NCBI GenBank assembly: GCA_016946835.1
Contig: JACVTC010000009.1
Span: 2,245,001 to 2,267,500, forward strand
From: Neocallimastix lanati (nom. inval.)
Lineage: Eukaryota > Neocallimastigomycota > Neocallimastigomycetes > Neocallimastigales > Neocallimastigaceae
DNA length: 22,500 bases
Direction: 5' to 3'
The notes beneath the pieces are model-generated. The model worked only from the letters and a program-made list of their open reading frames with translations. It did not search any database and was not told the origin of the DNA. Positions 11,522 to 21,424 of this stretch are shown one piece after another (the stretch's first letter is position 1; every line of letters starts with the position of its first letter). The translations under genes were made by a program, and so were the position numbers.

Positions 11522-12726
11522 ATTGAATATATATATATATAAATTTTTTATTTTTTTTTTTTTTTTTTTTTTTACTTTATTTTTAAATATAATTGAATAT
11601 AAATATTAATTAATATTATATATTATAATTCTTTTTCTTTTCCTTTATATATATATATATTGTTAATTTATAAGTTGTAACTATTAAAAGTGATTATTTT
11701 CTTAATGAAATTAACCATAATTATATATATATATATTTAGTTAATTTTATAATTGAAATTTAAAATTGAAATTTTGTACTCCAATTAAAGTTAGTATAAG
11801 GTATATAAGAATGAAAATTTAAATCATAGCTGATACTTATTATAAGAAATTATTATTAATAATAATTAACCTTCGATAATATTATAAATTTCAAAGATAG
11901 ATATATATAAAAGAAAAGAAAAAAAGAAAATAATTTTTTTTTTTTTGTAATATGGTATACTTGTTTTTGAATATTTCTTTCTTTCTTTCTTTTTTGTTTT
12001 GTTTTCTTTCTCTTCTTTTTTTCTTTTTCTTTTTTTATATCTTGCTTTGTTTTGTTTTGCTTGTCTGTTCGAAAAGAAAAAATATGCTTTTTATAAGTAA
12101 TAAAATTAAATCATTGCTATAAAAAACTTTATATCAAAATTATTGAAATTCAGAAGGAATTGTTTCTTTGTTATTTTTCTTTTGTTTCCTATTATATATA
12201 TATATTAATTTGAATTATTTAAATGCTTCTTTTTTTTCTTCTTTTTTCTAATGAAAAAATTGTAAATTTTTAAAAATTTTAATCTTTATTATCAATAAAA
12301 AAAAAATAAATTGGATGATAAACTTTAAAAAGATAGTAAAATTTCGAGGATTATTTTATTTACTAAAATATATTTCCTTATATATAAAAAATAAAAGTCT
12401 TAACAAAAAATTAAAAAAAAAAAAAAAAAAAATATAGTATATATAAAATATAGTATATAATAATAATTATAATAATAAAATTAGTTTATATAATTATCAT
12501 ATTACAAATAAATTATTAAAATATTATTAAGTTACCTTAGAAAAATAAAATAAATGTATATACTATTATTTTTTTATATATTCACAATTATTAATAATAA
12601 ATGCTTTTTTCTTAATTTAACTATTTCCAATAACTTCTTATTCTAATTTAATTTTTTTTTTTAAAAAAAAAGGAAAAAATATTATTAATGTATATTATAA
12701 AAAAAATAATGATAATAATAATAATG

Positions 12727-12812
<86 letters not shown>

Positions 12813-13548
12813 GATTTTTTTTATTCTTCCCTTTTTTGAACATGACTTTAATTTTATTAATAATAAACTTTAATAAATATTAAAAAAATTTTTTTTTTTT
12901 TTCATATATTAAATTAAATAGTAATAAATAGTAATTATTAATCCTAATGCTTTAATTTGAAATATGAAAATACTTTTTAATTTATTAATTAAATGGATTA
13001 TTTTATTATTTATTATTAACATTATTTAATAAAGTTTATGATTATTAATACTTAATGACTGTGATATAATATATATATTATATATTATAATATTTATCAT
13101 TACTATTATTCTTAAAAAATTCTTATTTATTTTTTTTTATTGATATTTATTATTAATTATTACTTTATAACTATATTAAAAATTAATATTACTATAATTA
13201 TTAATTATTTATTATATAATATATTATTCATATTTTTATTTATTCATTGTCATTAATATTTTATAATTTATGTCAACTTTTATTTATACATTTTATAGTA
13301 GAGTTACAAACACTTAATTATACTAAATTAAATGTTTTTATTCTATTACACTATGGCTTACACATAATTTATTACTTTACGTTCTAATGTATTTTACGCA
13401 TATTTTATATAATTCACTTATTCAATCAATAATTATTAATACTATGATATTATAATTATTACTATTGTTTATTATTTATTATTTATTAGTTTTACAATTT
13501 ATTATTCATTATTTATTATTTTTAATTATTAATTATTTATTATATATT

Positions 13549-13594
<46 letters not shown>

Positions 13595-13599
13595 GGTTT
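11522..13599. other. Intergenic spacer upstream of the membrane-protein gene
   Basis: About 2 kb with no supportable gene. The first ~550 bp should contain the promoter and 5' UTR of the membrane-protein gene. At 11930-12075 the plus strand is an almost pure pyrimidine/G-spaced tract (TTTCTTTCTTTC, TTTTGTTTTG), that is, purine-rich on the gene's own strand; this is the only distinctive element near the gene. A long AAT/AAT-GAT microsatellite occupies about 12705-12812. ATT tracts lie at 13558-13593. Confidence 0.6.
12705..12812. repeat. (AAT)n microsatellite with AATGAT start
   Basis: About 108 bp of AAT units. It begins with alternating AATGATAATAAT and then runs nearly pure, with one ATA slip near 12770. 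Similar but shorter AAT/ATT tracts occur at 2672-2700, 8619-8642, 11060-11086 and 13558-13593, showing that trinucleotide slippage is frequent throughout. Confidence 0.9.
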
Positions 13600-13758
13600 G
13601 TTTATTTTAGGTTTACATATATCAACTTTATTAATTATTATTTTAAGATAGATAATGAGGCACTTAAGGCACAAAGAACTTATGTACAATAAATTTACTT
13701 TATATGATATTTATAGACATATAAATGTGGCTTAGAACATATGACACTTTAGTGTAAC

Positions 13759-13785
13759 ATGACATGTAATATATAAATATATATA
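13759..13785. repeat. 27-bp direct repeat, left copy (right copy 16613-16639)
   Basis: The 27 bases starting ATGACATGTAATATATAAAT are identical at 13759-13785 and 16613-16639, same orientation, 2.85 kb apart. The right part is low-complexity AT, but ATGACATG is not. The left copy sits directly beside the polypurine tract at 13809-13791, where the LTR of a minus-strand element would begin. The two copies could therefore be matching LTR ends of a decayed element. Confidence 0.75.
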
Positions 13786-14252
13786 TATATAACATTCCCC
13801 CTCAAAACCTAATTATTTCAAATAATATAATTTGGTTTGCAAGAGTAATTGTGAATTATGTTGATTTTTCTAATACTAAATTTTCCTAATATCTATAAAC
13901 TATAAATTTTAGCTATTCTAAATTAATTTTTAATTTTACATGAATTTAAAATATATTCTCAATTTTTACATGATATGAAGTTATTTTCAATTTTACATGA
14001 AATAAAATAATTTACTAATATAATATTAATTATTAATATTTAAAATAATTTTTTTAAATATAATTAATTTAATGATTTCCCCCCTAAACTAAGTATTTAG
14101 ACTAAGTATTTAGTATTATTACACCTTTAATAAATATTAGATGAATATATGTCATCAATAATATAAAATAATTATATCGTTTAAATATACCATTTATATA
14201 TGATGGAAACCTTTCTCTTGAAGGGTGATATTACACCATCTAAAATAAATAA

Positions 14253-14385
14253 TTCGCTTGTAAATTAGCGCTAATTTTTATATATATTTCGCTTTGTAGT
14301 TTTAGCGATAACTATTAAATATTGCTTTATAGATTAGCATTAACTATTAAAATATCGTTTTGTAGATAAACGTTAACTATAATGT
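14253..14385. repeat. Four-unit tandem array (about 34 bp) of small hairpins
   Basis: Units begin at about 14253, 14288, 14322 and 14355 (spacing 35, 34, 33). Each follows YCGYTTtgtaRATTAGCGNTAACTATTAAA loosely, and each contains an inverted repeat: CGCT/AGCG in unit 1, TCGCT/AGCGA in unit 2, TGCT/AGCA in unit 3, CGTTT/AAACG in unit 4. The arm changes in units 3 and 4 keep pairing. A related CGCTTGTAATATTAG string recurs near 15016-15030. Confidence 0.7.
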
Positions 14386-15372
14386 AAATTAGGTGTTTTA
14401 AGTAAATTTTTGTTTTGGGTATTAAAATTGAATTAATTTAATATTTAATTATGTTATTTTACATTTAAAATCATAATATTGAATTATTAAATTATTTTAT
14501 ATTTCTTTAGAAAATTTTCTGATTTCATATTTGTTATTTTTCTCTATACTAATTTTCTTTCATTTCAATGTAATTAATTTTTCAAAATAATTAATTTTGT
14601 TAAATTTGTTTTAAATTAACATTTATTTTTGTATTTTCATACCTACTTCTTGTAATTATACTATATTCCCTCCCTAAAATCCAAATGTTATAATATGTTT
14701 AAATATTTAGATTTTCGTTCTAATTAGTATCTATAAATGGTTAAATTCCTTATTCTATTATTATCTATTAATCTAGTACCCCCCTCAAATCTAAATATAT
14801 AAAGATAAGTATTTAGATTTGAAAATGAAGATAAAACTAAATGTAAAGAATGTAATGAAAATAATTCATACACAATTCAAGAATTAAGTTGAAGTATAAT
14901 ATTAATTAAGTTTAAAGATTATCATAAACAAAAAGCTCATTTAATTGGAATTCTTACCAATAGGTCGGCTATTATACATTGTAAATGTATATGTTAAAAT
15001 GAAGAGTCTATCACCGCTTGTAATATTAGTCGGAGTCATAGCATTTCTTAGAAGAATGTTTGAATAAAATAAATATTTATGATGAATTAAAATCATCATT
15101 ATAACAATGGAGCCTTTTTCAAATAAAGAATTATACCATTGTGGATGGATTCCGTATGTGTATATGAAGATATTACATCATCGCTTAAAATTTAGTAGTA
15201 TCTTTGGTAAAAACTCATTTCACGCAAAGTTATACCATGATATAAAATATAATTGAATATAACCAATTTCACTCTAGGTATTCAATTAGTAATATAATAT
15301 TGTAGAATATGCTTATTTCACCCTAAGCATTTCTATCATAAATGACTTCCTCTATTCGAATATCAGCTTTGG

Positions 15373-15387
15373 AGTTGAGCAGCAACT
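15373..15387. repeat. Hairpin AGTTG-AGCAG-CAACT
   Basis: A perfect 5-bp stem with a 5-nt loop. It shares the core GTTGAGCARYAAC with the second hairpin at 15481-15499. Both lie in the 14.2-15.5 kb block of diverged repeats, which also contains repeated TTTCACYCTARGYATTY strings near 15268, 15318 and 15600. Confidence 0.6.
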
Positions 15388-15480
15388 ATAAATAAATATA
15401 TTCGAATAAATATTTAAAATAAATATAAGCTTTGAATAAGAAATAAGCGTTTAAATTTGTATACTTCAAATAGGTGTTTT

Positions 15481-15499
15481 ATGGTTGAGCAATAACCAT
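15481..15499. repeat. Hairpin ATGGTT-GAGCAAT-AACCAT
   Basis: A perfect 6-bp stem with a 7-nt loop, sharing GTTGAGCA..AAC with the hairpin 108 bp to the left. It is preceded by AGGTGTTTTA, which also follows the tandem hairpin array at 14391-14400. The two hairpin families therefore seem to belong to one repeated unit. Confidence 0.6.
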
Positions 15500-16076
15500 T
15501 ATAGAAGAATGTTTTGAATTAATGTATGTATATGAAAAAAATTATTCTGATGTATTAAAGAGGTAGGATAATGGAACAAAAATGAGTTAATTTCAAGTAT
15601 TTCACTATAGAGAGTATTTGAATTATCTCATATATAAATAATGTTAACTTAAATAGTAATATAATTATTGTATATTTAAAACTTTCAAAAATTATAAATC
15701 TTTTCTCTTCCTCTCTTTTATATTATTGATAAACATATTTATTTCTCGACAATATTTAAAATTTAAGATTATTGTCAATTTATGCCACGAATAAAAGTAA
15801 ATAAACAGAATTACGCTTTTATTTAAATCTTATGATAATAATAAATTTCAAAATAGTTAAGATTTTAAATTACGTTTATTTTTAATATAAATAATAATTT
15901 CTAAATAATTATTCTTAAATGTAAAGTTGATATAATAAATATTCATCTATCATAATATTGTTTTCTCATTTATTTAGCATTTTAATGCTTATTTTTAAAA
16001 GTTGATATATTGTTGAATATATATAAGTTTGTTGATGAATAAATATTGTAATGTAATTGCAAAATGATATTAATGA

Positions 16077-16596
16077 TTAAAATATTGTAAAATGAAAAAT
16101 ATTGTTAATTATTGATTGTTGTTGATTGTTAAAAAGTTTTAAATGACAATAACGACAACAAAATATATATTCAATAACGCTCCATACGGTACCTAAACCA
16201 ATTAATAACCAAAACCTTTTATAGTTATTTTGTTTTTCATCGTTATTTTTTTTTTATTATTATCATAGAGTTGATCATTGTTAATTTTAGTATCTGAAGA
16301 ATCATCAAAATCTGTTTCATATGTGAATTTAGTTGTTATTATTTACTTAGTTGTGGAAGTTTTCATGGTTGATGTAGTTATTGAAGATGTGGTTAGTTTC
16401 TTAGAGGTAGTAATTTGTTCTTAAATAGGTTCATCATTCCATAAATAATCTGTGGTTTCATCGTAGGGTAATTGTAATATGGATAGTCTGTGGAATAATG
16501 ATTAAAATCATTGGGATCGGTATCATCATTATAAATTTCTAAATATTTATCATAAGCTAAATTAAGAATATGTACAAAAAGATCCTTAGGAATGGA
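16077..16596 (-). pseudogene. Decayed C-terminal end of a cell-surface/membrane protein (S/T-rich stalk plus TM)
   Basis: Read on the minus strand from 16596, a coding-like frame gives SIPKDLFVHILNLAYDKYLE and an acidic stretch NDDTDPNDFNHYS. After a frame change near 16466 it gives YDETTDYLWNDEPI, a Thr/Ser-rich run (TTSKKLTTSSITTSTMKTS) and DFDDSSD. After a second frame change at the poly-A run near 16250 it gives a basic NNYKRF followed by a hydrophobic segment WLLIGLGTVWSVIEYIFCC, ending at TAA 16079-16077. Two in-frame TAA codons lie in and just before the S/T run. This architecture (ectodomain, S/T stalk, one membrane anchor, short basic tail) is typical of a fungal cell-surface protein. 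No upstream part is present and the left boundary of the fragment is the 27-bp repeat. Identity unknown; the broken state is clear. Confidence 0.5.
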
Positions 16597-16612
16597 ATAT
16601 TAATATATAAAT

Positions 16613-16639
16613 ATGACATGTAATATATAAATATATATA
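16613..16639. repeat. 27-bp direct repeat, right copy (left copy 13759-13785)
   Basis: This is the identical partner of 13759-13785. Similarity stops at once on both sides, so if these are LTR ends only a stub survives on this side. It lies just outside the decayed gene tail at 16077-16596. Confidence 0.75.
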
Positions 16640-17359
16640 CAAATGATTCACATAAGTTAACAATTATTATTATTATTATTAAAAAGATACCAACTCCCAC
16701 CATTACAATACAATTAATAAGAATAACAATATGATAAAATTTACATTATTATATATTATTTATTATTTTAAAAGATAAATTATTTAACTTTTTGAAAGTT
16801 AAATATAATAAAGTATTAAAGAAAGATTAAGAAATACAATAAATAATACTTATAAAATAATAAAAATTATAAAATATATATTGTTATTATTATTATATTT
16901 TTTTCTTACTATAATTATTATTATTATATATATATATTTTTCTACTATATTTATTTTTTATATTATTAAAAATTATTATTATCATGATTATTTTTTATAA
17001 AAAATTATAATGATCATAAATATTTATTATTAAAATAATATATATATAACTAAGTAATTTTAAATAATGAACAAAGGATTACATAATTAAAAATTGAAGT
17101 GAAAAAAAAAAAAAAATTCATATAAATTATGAAAATACATTTATATTACAGGTTTCCTTTACTTTTTATTTTTTTGTAAAAACAAATAATGATGATGGTT
17201 TAATACATCATCATATATATAATATTAAAATAATAAATTTATTATTTAAAAAAATATATATATATTTTGTAATCTTTATTTATTTTAAATAATTAATATT
17301 TTTGTAATTAATGAGTAAAAGATCACTTAAGATAAATTTAAAATAATTATGAATCAAGT
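16640..17359. other. A/T-only spacer
   Basis: ATT and AT microsatellites and poly-A/T runs; no supportable gene on either strand. A short run of AGCAAC-free A/T sequence separates the surface-protein relic from the LINE relic. Confidence 0.6.
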
Positions 17360-17689
17360 ATAAAGAAATATAATAAGTACCATTAAACCAATCATGGTGT
17401 AATAAAATCCCTTGGAATTTATTATTACCAAAGAAATTTTATATTTGCAAAATAAATAATATGATATCTATTAAACTTTTACTTGAAACAAAAGAATTTT
17501 AATTATAATCAAAGGTTTCAATTTTTATCAATTCATTGAATGTATAAAAAGCAATTTTGATTTATTTATGTGTTTGATAAAAATTATTAAGATCTAAGTA
17601 AGAAAAGATCCTTCATTTACTCTATTTGTACAGTTTTGACTCTTTTTTTTTTTTTTTTTATTTTTTTTTTATTATAAAGAGTAACATTG

Positions 17690-18799
17690 ATGTCTTTTTA
17701 GTTCAAAAATATATTATAACTATGATAATTAATCATATTTGAAACCAGATCATGTGATACATCATAAGTACTAACAGTTCCTTTTAATATGATAATTATT
17801 ATGAGATTTCTTTTCATTATTTTTAACTTTATCATTTTCGGTAATACTTGAGGAAGGGTCAATAAACCATAATAAACTAGTATTAATAAGGGATTAAAAT
17901 TTGTTTGTATTAGTTATGTTTAAACCTAAAAGTAGAGAAAAATATGAAGCTTTGATAATAATATCTAATAATATATGATTGAATATATCTTTTAAAAGGT
18001 AAAGGAATCAGCATATTGGTTAAGAAACTGGGGAATGATTATAATGATTTCTGAGCTTTAGACTCTATAAAGGCAATAATAGATTTGAATGAAATATCGT
18101 TACTGAAAGAGATACCTAAATATATATAAGTAGATTCTTTGGGAATGGAATACATCCCAAAATAAAACGTAGGATCAGCTTTTCGTAAAATTGTATTATA
18201 GTGACAAAGAAATGGTTAATTATTTGAATGTACATTAAGGTATTGGCAATTACCGACCTCTTGCAAGCAAATACAGATAGGTTTAAAAATTTCATTAAAG
18301 TATCTAATACCATCACGTTTTGCATCATTCCATCCATTAATGTTCCAACTGAAGAATTGAGTAGACGGTGAGTAAATGCTACTATAAAGAAAATCTTTTA
18401 CCATTGATTTAGTTTCAAAAGAAGAAAATTTATTGTTGAATTTCTTATTATAACTGAAAGTTCGAATTTCGTTAGTTTTGATCCAATTAATTTTATATAT
18501 AGGAAGGAATCTAGTAAGAAGAAATAAAATATTTAGATAATAAGTGGATTTATCATAGTTTATCCTTAAAATGAAGTAATCTTCCATATTAGGTGTGTGT
18601 GTTTTTTTTTTGTAATTCCATGAACTATTTCATAGCAATTGGAAATACGTTTACTAAGAAATTCCCAAAGTTTACTAACAGACCATGATTGAAGATTATG
18701 AATAAAGATAAGAATGAAATCTTTATTCAGAATATCGTATCTTCTAAGGCCTCGCCGCAAAACAGGTATAGTTACTTAATTTGAAGAAGAATTATCCAT
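17690..18799 (-). pseudogene. Decayed LINE-type non-LTR retrotransposon ORF (APE endonuclease start joined to reverse-transcriptase end)
   Basis: Minus strand from ATG 18799-18797. MDNSSSN is followed at once by a TAA; the frame then runs to about 18610, where an A run shifts it into the 123-codon frame starting at 18587. There, residues 80-85 read SWNING and 107-110 CLQE. These are the first two motifs (Asn and catalytic Glu) of the exonuclease-endonuclease-phosphatase domain of LINE endonucleases. The same frame continues through a TAA at 18218-18216 into YNTILRKADPT, then abruptly FYFGMYSIPKESTYIYLGIS, which looks like the YLGI block after the reverse-transcriptase palm. A TAA (18041-18039), a frameshift near 17970 and SLLWFIDPSSS near 17880 follow. 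The central endonuclease and all catalytic RT motifs (including the YxDD region) are missing, so an in-frame internal deletion is inferred. Coding-like debris may extend to about 17360. Non-functional. Confidence 0.62.
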
Positions 18800-18875
18800 T
18801 TCAAGAAAGCCTAAAAAAATGAAATAAAAGAAGTATAAAATAAAAAAAAATAATAATAATAATAAAAAATAGATA

Positions 18876-18908
<33 letters not shown>

Positions 18909-19519
18909 TATTAAAATAAAGATAAAAATAAAAGAGAAAGTAAATTCCCTTTAAATAGTATATAAAAAAATATTAGTGTTGTTGAATATATGAAAGCTTG
19001 AATTATATAGTTGTTCTTGATGATTTTATAGTTTTTTTGATTTTGTAAATAATTGATTTTATCCGGTATTGCTGTTATAATATTTATAAATTTACAAAAG
19101 GGTTAGAAATTTATTGAAACAAAACTACTTTTATTATGTTAAAATGAATAATCGTTTTTTTTTTTTTTATCTTTTGACTGATTGTAATTCTTTCAAATAA
19201 TAAAGCTCTTTAAGAAGTTAAAAATTTTCTGTTCTAAAAGTATATTTAAAAAAGAAAAAAATATTAGTAAAGAAAGACTATAAAAAAGATTCCCATCCGT
19301 TTAATAATGTCATAAACACAAGCTTTGGAGTGAATCAATCTCCTACATTTCCATTTTACAATAGCTACATGAAAGTATAAATAATACTATAGAAAAATAC
19401 ATATACAAAGTAACGCTAAAGTTAAAAAAATACAATAGATTCATTACAATAATAATATGTAGAAACTACTTGATATTATTAATTATACAACTCCAATGTT
19501 ACTACATATCTAGTTTAAA
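18800..19519. other. Non-coding stretch between LINE relic and second relic
   Basis: Mixed composition with poly-T (about 18878-18900) and poly-A runs. I see no defensible frame on either strand. It may be AT-mutated retroelement sequence, since it lies between two decayed coding pieces on the same strand. Confidence 0.45.
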
Positions 19520-19680
19520 AACAATATAAAAACATCAGGTTCTCTTTCTACAGTCTTCCAGTCTTCCAGTTTTCTCTCTTCGTACTTGAAGCCACTTTAG
19601 AAAGGATAACCATTGATTATCATCAGAATCACAGAAAGCTGTAATTAGTACACCTGATATAGGCTATTCCTTTTTCATCA
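19520..19680 (-). pseudogene. Short decayed coding fragment, unidentified
   Basis: On the minus strand, about 19661 to 19530 reads PISGVLITAFCDSDDNQWLS and then FLKWLQVRREKTGRLEDCRK before a stop. A TAG lies just upstream in frame and a poly-A run precedes it. The composition is balanced and the Trp-rich, basic sequence looks like real protein. It sits between the 19854-20540 piece and the LINE relic on the same strand, so it may be the C-terminal, nucleic-acid-binding part of the element's first ORF; that is inference. Confidence 0.4.
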
Positions 19681-19853
19681 ATTTTTTTTTTTTTTTTAAA
19701 CAGGGAAGAGAATACAGTTCCATAACTTTAATAAATTTTATTATAAAAAAATACATGTAGGTGAAAAGTACATTTGAAATTAAAAATAAAAAGAAAATTT
19801 AAAAAATAAAAAATAAAAAAGCTCAAAAATTCTATGTATTTCGGCAAGATATA

Positions 19854-20540
19854 CTATGTGGGAATTTTTCCCTTTCTAACAAATAAAAAAGAAATAAAAC
19901 CAAGAAGTAACATCTTTAAAATAGATAGTGTGGTGTCCACTAAACTCTCCTCCCTGGATTCATTATTTATTGAACTACTAGGGCGAAATTCACTCTTCGT
20001 AGAAATAGATGAAGATCCTGTATTATCATTATGCCTTATCAGTACAACGTCGACGTTCTTGGTGGTTAAGTTTGGTAATTTGGAATATCTATCAAATAAA
20101 AGCTCAAACGAACTATTTATGATAGGTATTGCCCTTGTTAAGAATTCGGTCAAGCCCACAATTTTTGGAACAGGTGACTCGGATGAACCTTTGAAAAGTA
20201 GTTCATTTAATTGTCTCTGTTCCCCACTATCGAAATGTAGCTCATTTAAAACTAAAGTCCCACCAAGAAGGAACAAGTATATATAATGATTGATATAATC
20301 TTCAAAATAAGAAATAGAGTCATATAGGAATAAAGAGGATTAAACGCTCTAATCTTCCTTTTCCATTAACCCTCCATGGACCTGGAAAAACAGTCCACAT
20401 TATTGGGGCCTCTAGTAGGTGAAATTTCCAACTTATTATGAAGTAAGGAAAGATTGAGTATGTCCCTATTTGGAATGAAAAAAAAGTAAAATACAAACAA
20501 AATACAAACAAAATACAAATAAAATTAAATAAAAAAAAAA
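19854..20540 (-). pseudogene. Unidentified decayed ORF (possible retroelement ORF1/gag-like), one frameshift
   Basis: Minus strand. Frame A (20511 to about 20330) ends PGPWRVNGKGRLERLILF. Frame B takes over at about 20342 with LYDSISYFEDYINHYIY and runs 19854-20276 through NELHFDSGEQRQLNELLFKG, a helical hydrophilic stretch (LTEFLTRAIPIINSSFELLF) and a Ser-rich tail (NTGSSSISTKSEFRPSSSIN), ending at TAG. The segment is clearly less AT-rich than its flanks, as expected for former coding sequence. The plus strand is also open over 19834-20286, but its Cys/Ser/Lys-rich product looks like an antisense shadow and does not extend. No family recognised; the link to the LINE relic rests only on order and strand. 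Confidence 0.45.
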
Positions 20541-20700
20541 AAATAGAAAAAAAAAAAAAAATTACAAATCATTTTTTTTTTTTAGATTAAGAATAGACTT
20601 TATTTAATAATATTAATTAAAAGAAAAGAAAAATTACATTAAAATAAAATACATTAAAATAAAATACATGAAAATATTTTTACATTAATATTTAATAAAA

Positions 20701-20789
20701 CTACGTTATGAATTTCGAGGATGAAATGGCCTCGAACTCATCCCAATCATCGATGATAACTCCATGTGGATAAAAGTTATCATTCAAAT
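20701..20789 (-). CDS. Orphan terminal exon or exon relic
   Basis: On the minus strand a plausible acceptor (TTTTTGATATAG, ending at 20790) is followed by two split-codon bases and then 28 codons and a TAG (20703-20701). The peptide begins LNDNFYPHGVIIDDWDEFEA and ends SSSKFIT. Composition is far less AT-rich than the 600 bp on either side, which supports coding origin. No matching upstream exon can be placed: 20800-21420 is nearly pure A/T apart from a weak FKYTFTANDDNTIY string near 21212-21256, and the next gene upstream already has its own stop. It could be the last exon of a gene with a missed small exon, or a relic. Confidence 0.35.
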
Positions 20790-20792
20790 CTA

Positions 20793-21017
20793 TATCAAAA
20801 ATAATAAGTATATATATATAAATAAAGAAAATATTGATTTTTATATATTTTATATATATCTAATTAATATTAAAATATCTCTTAATTTATATATTTAAAG
20901 CATTGATAACTTTTTTTTTTTTTACATTAATATTTATTTATATAACAGATTTAAATTTTTTTTAATATAAAAGAAAACAGAGAAGATATAAAGTATATAT
21001 AGATATTTTTTATTAAG

Positions 21018-21091
<74 letters not shown>

Positions 21092-21376
21092 GAATATATA
21101 TATATAATTATATAGCGAAATTAAAAATTTATAAAAAAAAAAAAAAAAAAAAGGCAGTTAAGAAATGAAATAGTAGTAATTATGAGTTAATAAATAAATT
21201 ATATATATATATTTAGTATATTGTATTATCATCATTAGCAGTAAAAGTATATTTGAATTTTATATATATATATACATATAAAAATTATTATTATTATATA
21301 TATATATATATATATATATATTTTTTTTATTTATGTTATATATATTATATATATATATATTATTAATATTTATATA

Positions 21377-21411
<35 letters not shown>

Positions 21412-21424
21412 TTTATTTATTTAT
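20793..21424. other. A/T-only spacer with a 66-nt poly-T
   Basis: Contains T66 (21022-21087), T28 (21383-21410), A runs near 21134-21151, and AT tracts near 21297-21320 and 21346-21360. Apart from the weak string noted for the orphan exon, no coding is visible. This is the 3' flank of the gene ending at 21425. Confidence 0.6.
21022..21087. repeat. Poly-T, 66 nt
   Basis: Longest homopolymer in the window, uninterrupted from 21022 to 21087. Others of note are T34 at 356-389, T34 at 8809-8842, T46 at 8992-9037, A29 at 6415-6443 and T29 at 8556-8584. Exact lengths may be affected by sequencing error. Confidence 0.85.

Larger units (their letters stand above)
13600..15700 (-). mobile_element. Candidate decayed LTR-type (Ty1/copia-like) retroelement debris
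   Basis: This block is less AT-extreme than its surroundings but has no open frame. On the minus strand it holds four polypurine tracts of the form TTTRAGGGRGGGRA (13809-13791, 14090-14071, 14680-14661, 14790-14771). The first reads TTTGAGGGGGAATGTTA, closely resembling the polypurine tract plus LTR start (TG) of Ty1/copia-type elements. A short LTR would then extend leftward from about 13795; it contains the palindrome ACACTTTAGTGT (13744-13755) and a TATA-like stretch. Minus-strand translation near 14940-15160 gives only stop-ridden fragments, so no reverse transcriptase or RNase H can be claimed. The LTR-element reading is an inference; a non-coding repeat family is an alternative. Confidence 0.35.

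Noticed and set aside
13465-13692. Plus-strand ORF with poly-Ile
   Set aside because: Translation of an ATT microsatellite and AT spacer.
19834-20286. Plus-strand ORF of 150 codons
   Set aside because: Antisense to the minus-strand piece, which extends upstream by one frameshift into more protein-like sequence. The plus product is Cys/Ser/Lys-rich and begins in low-complexity sequence.
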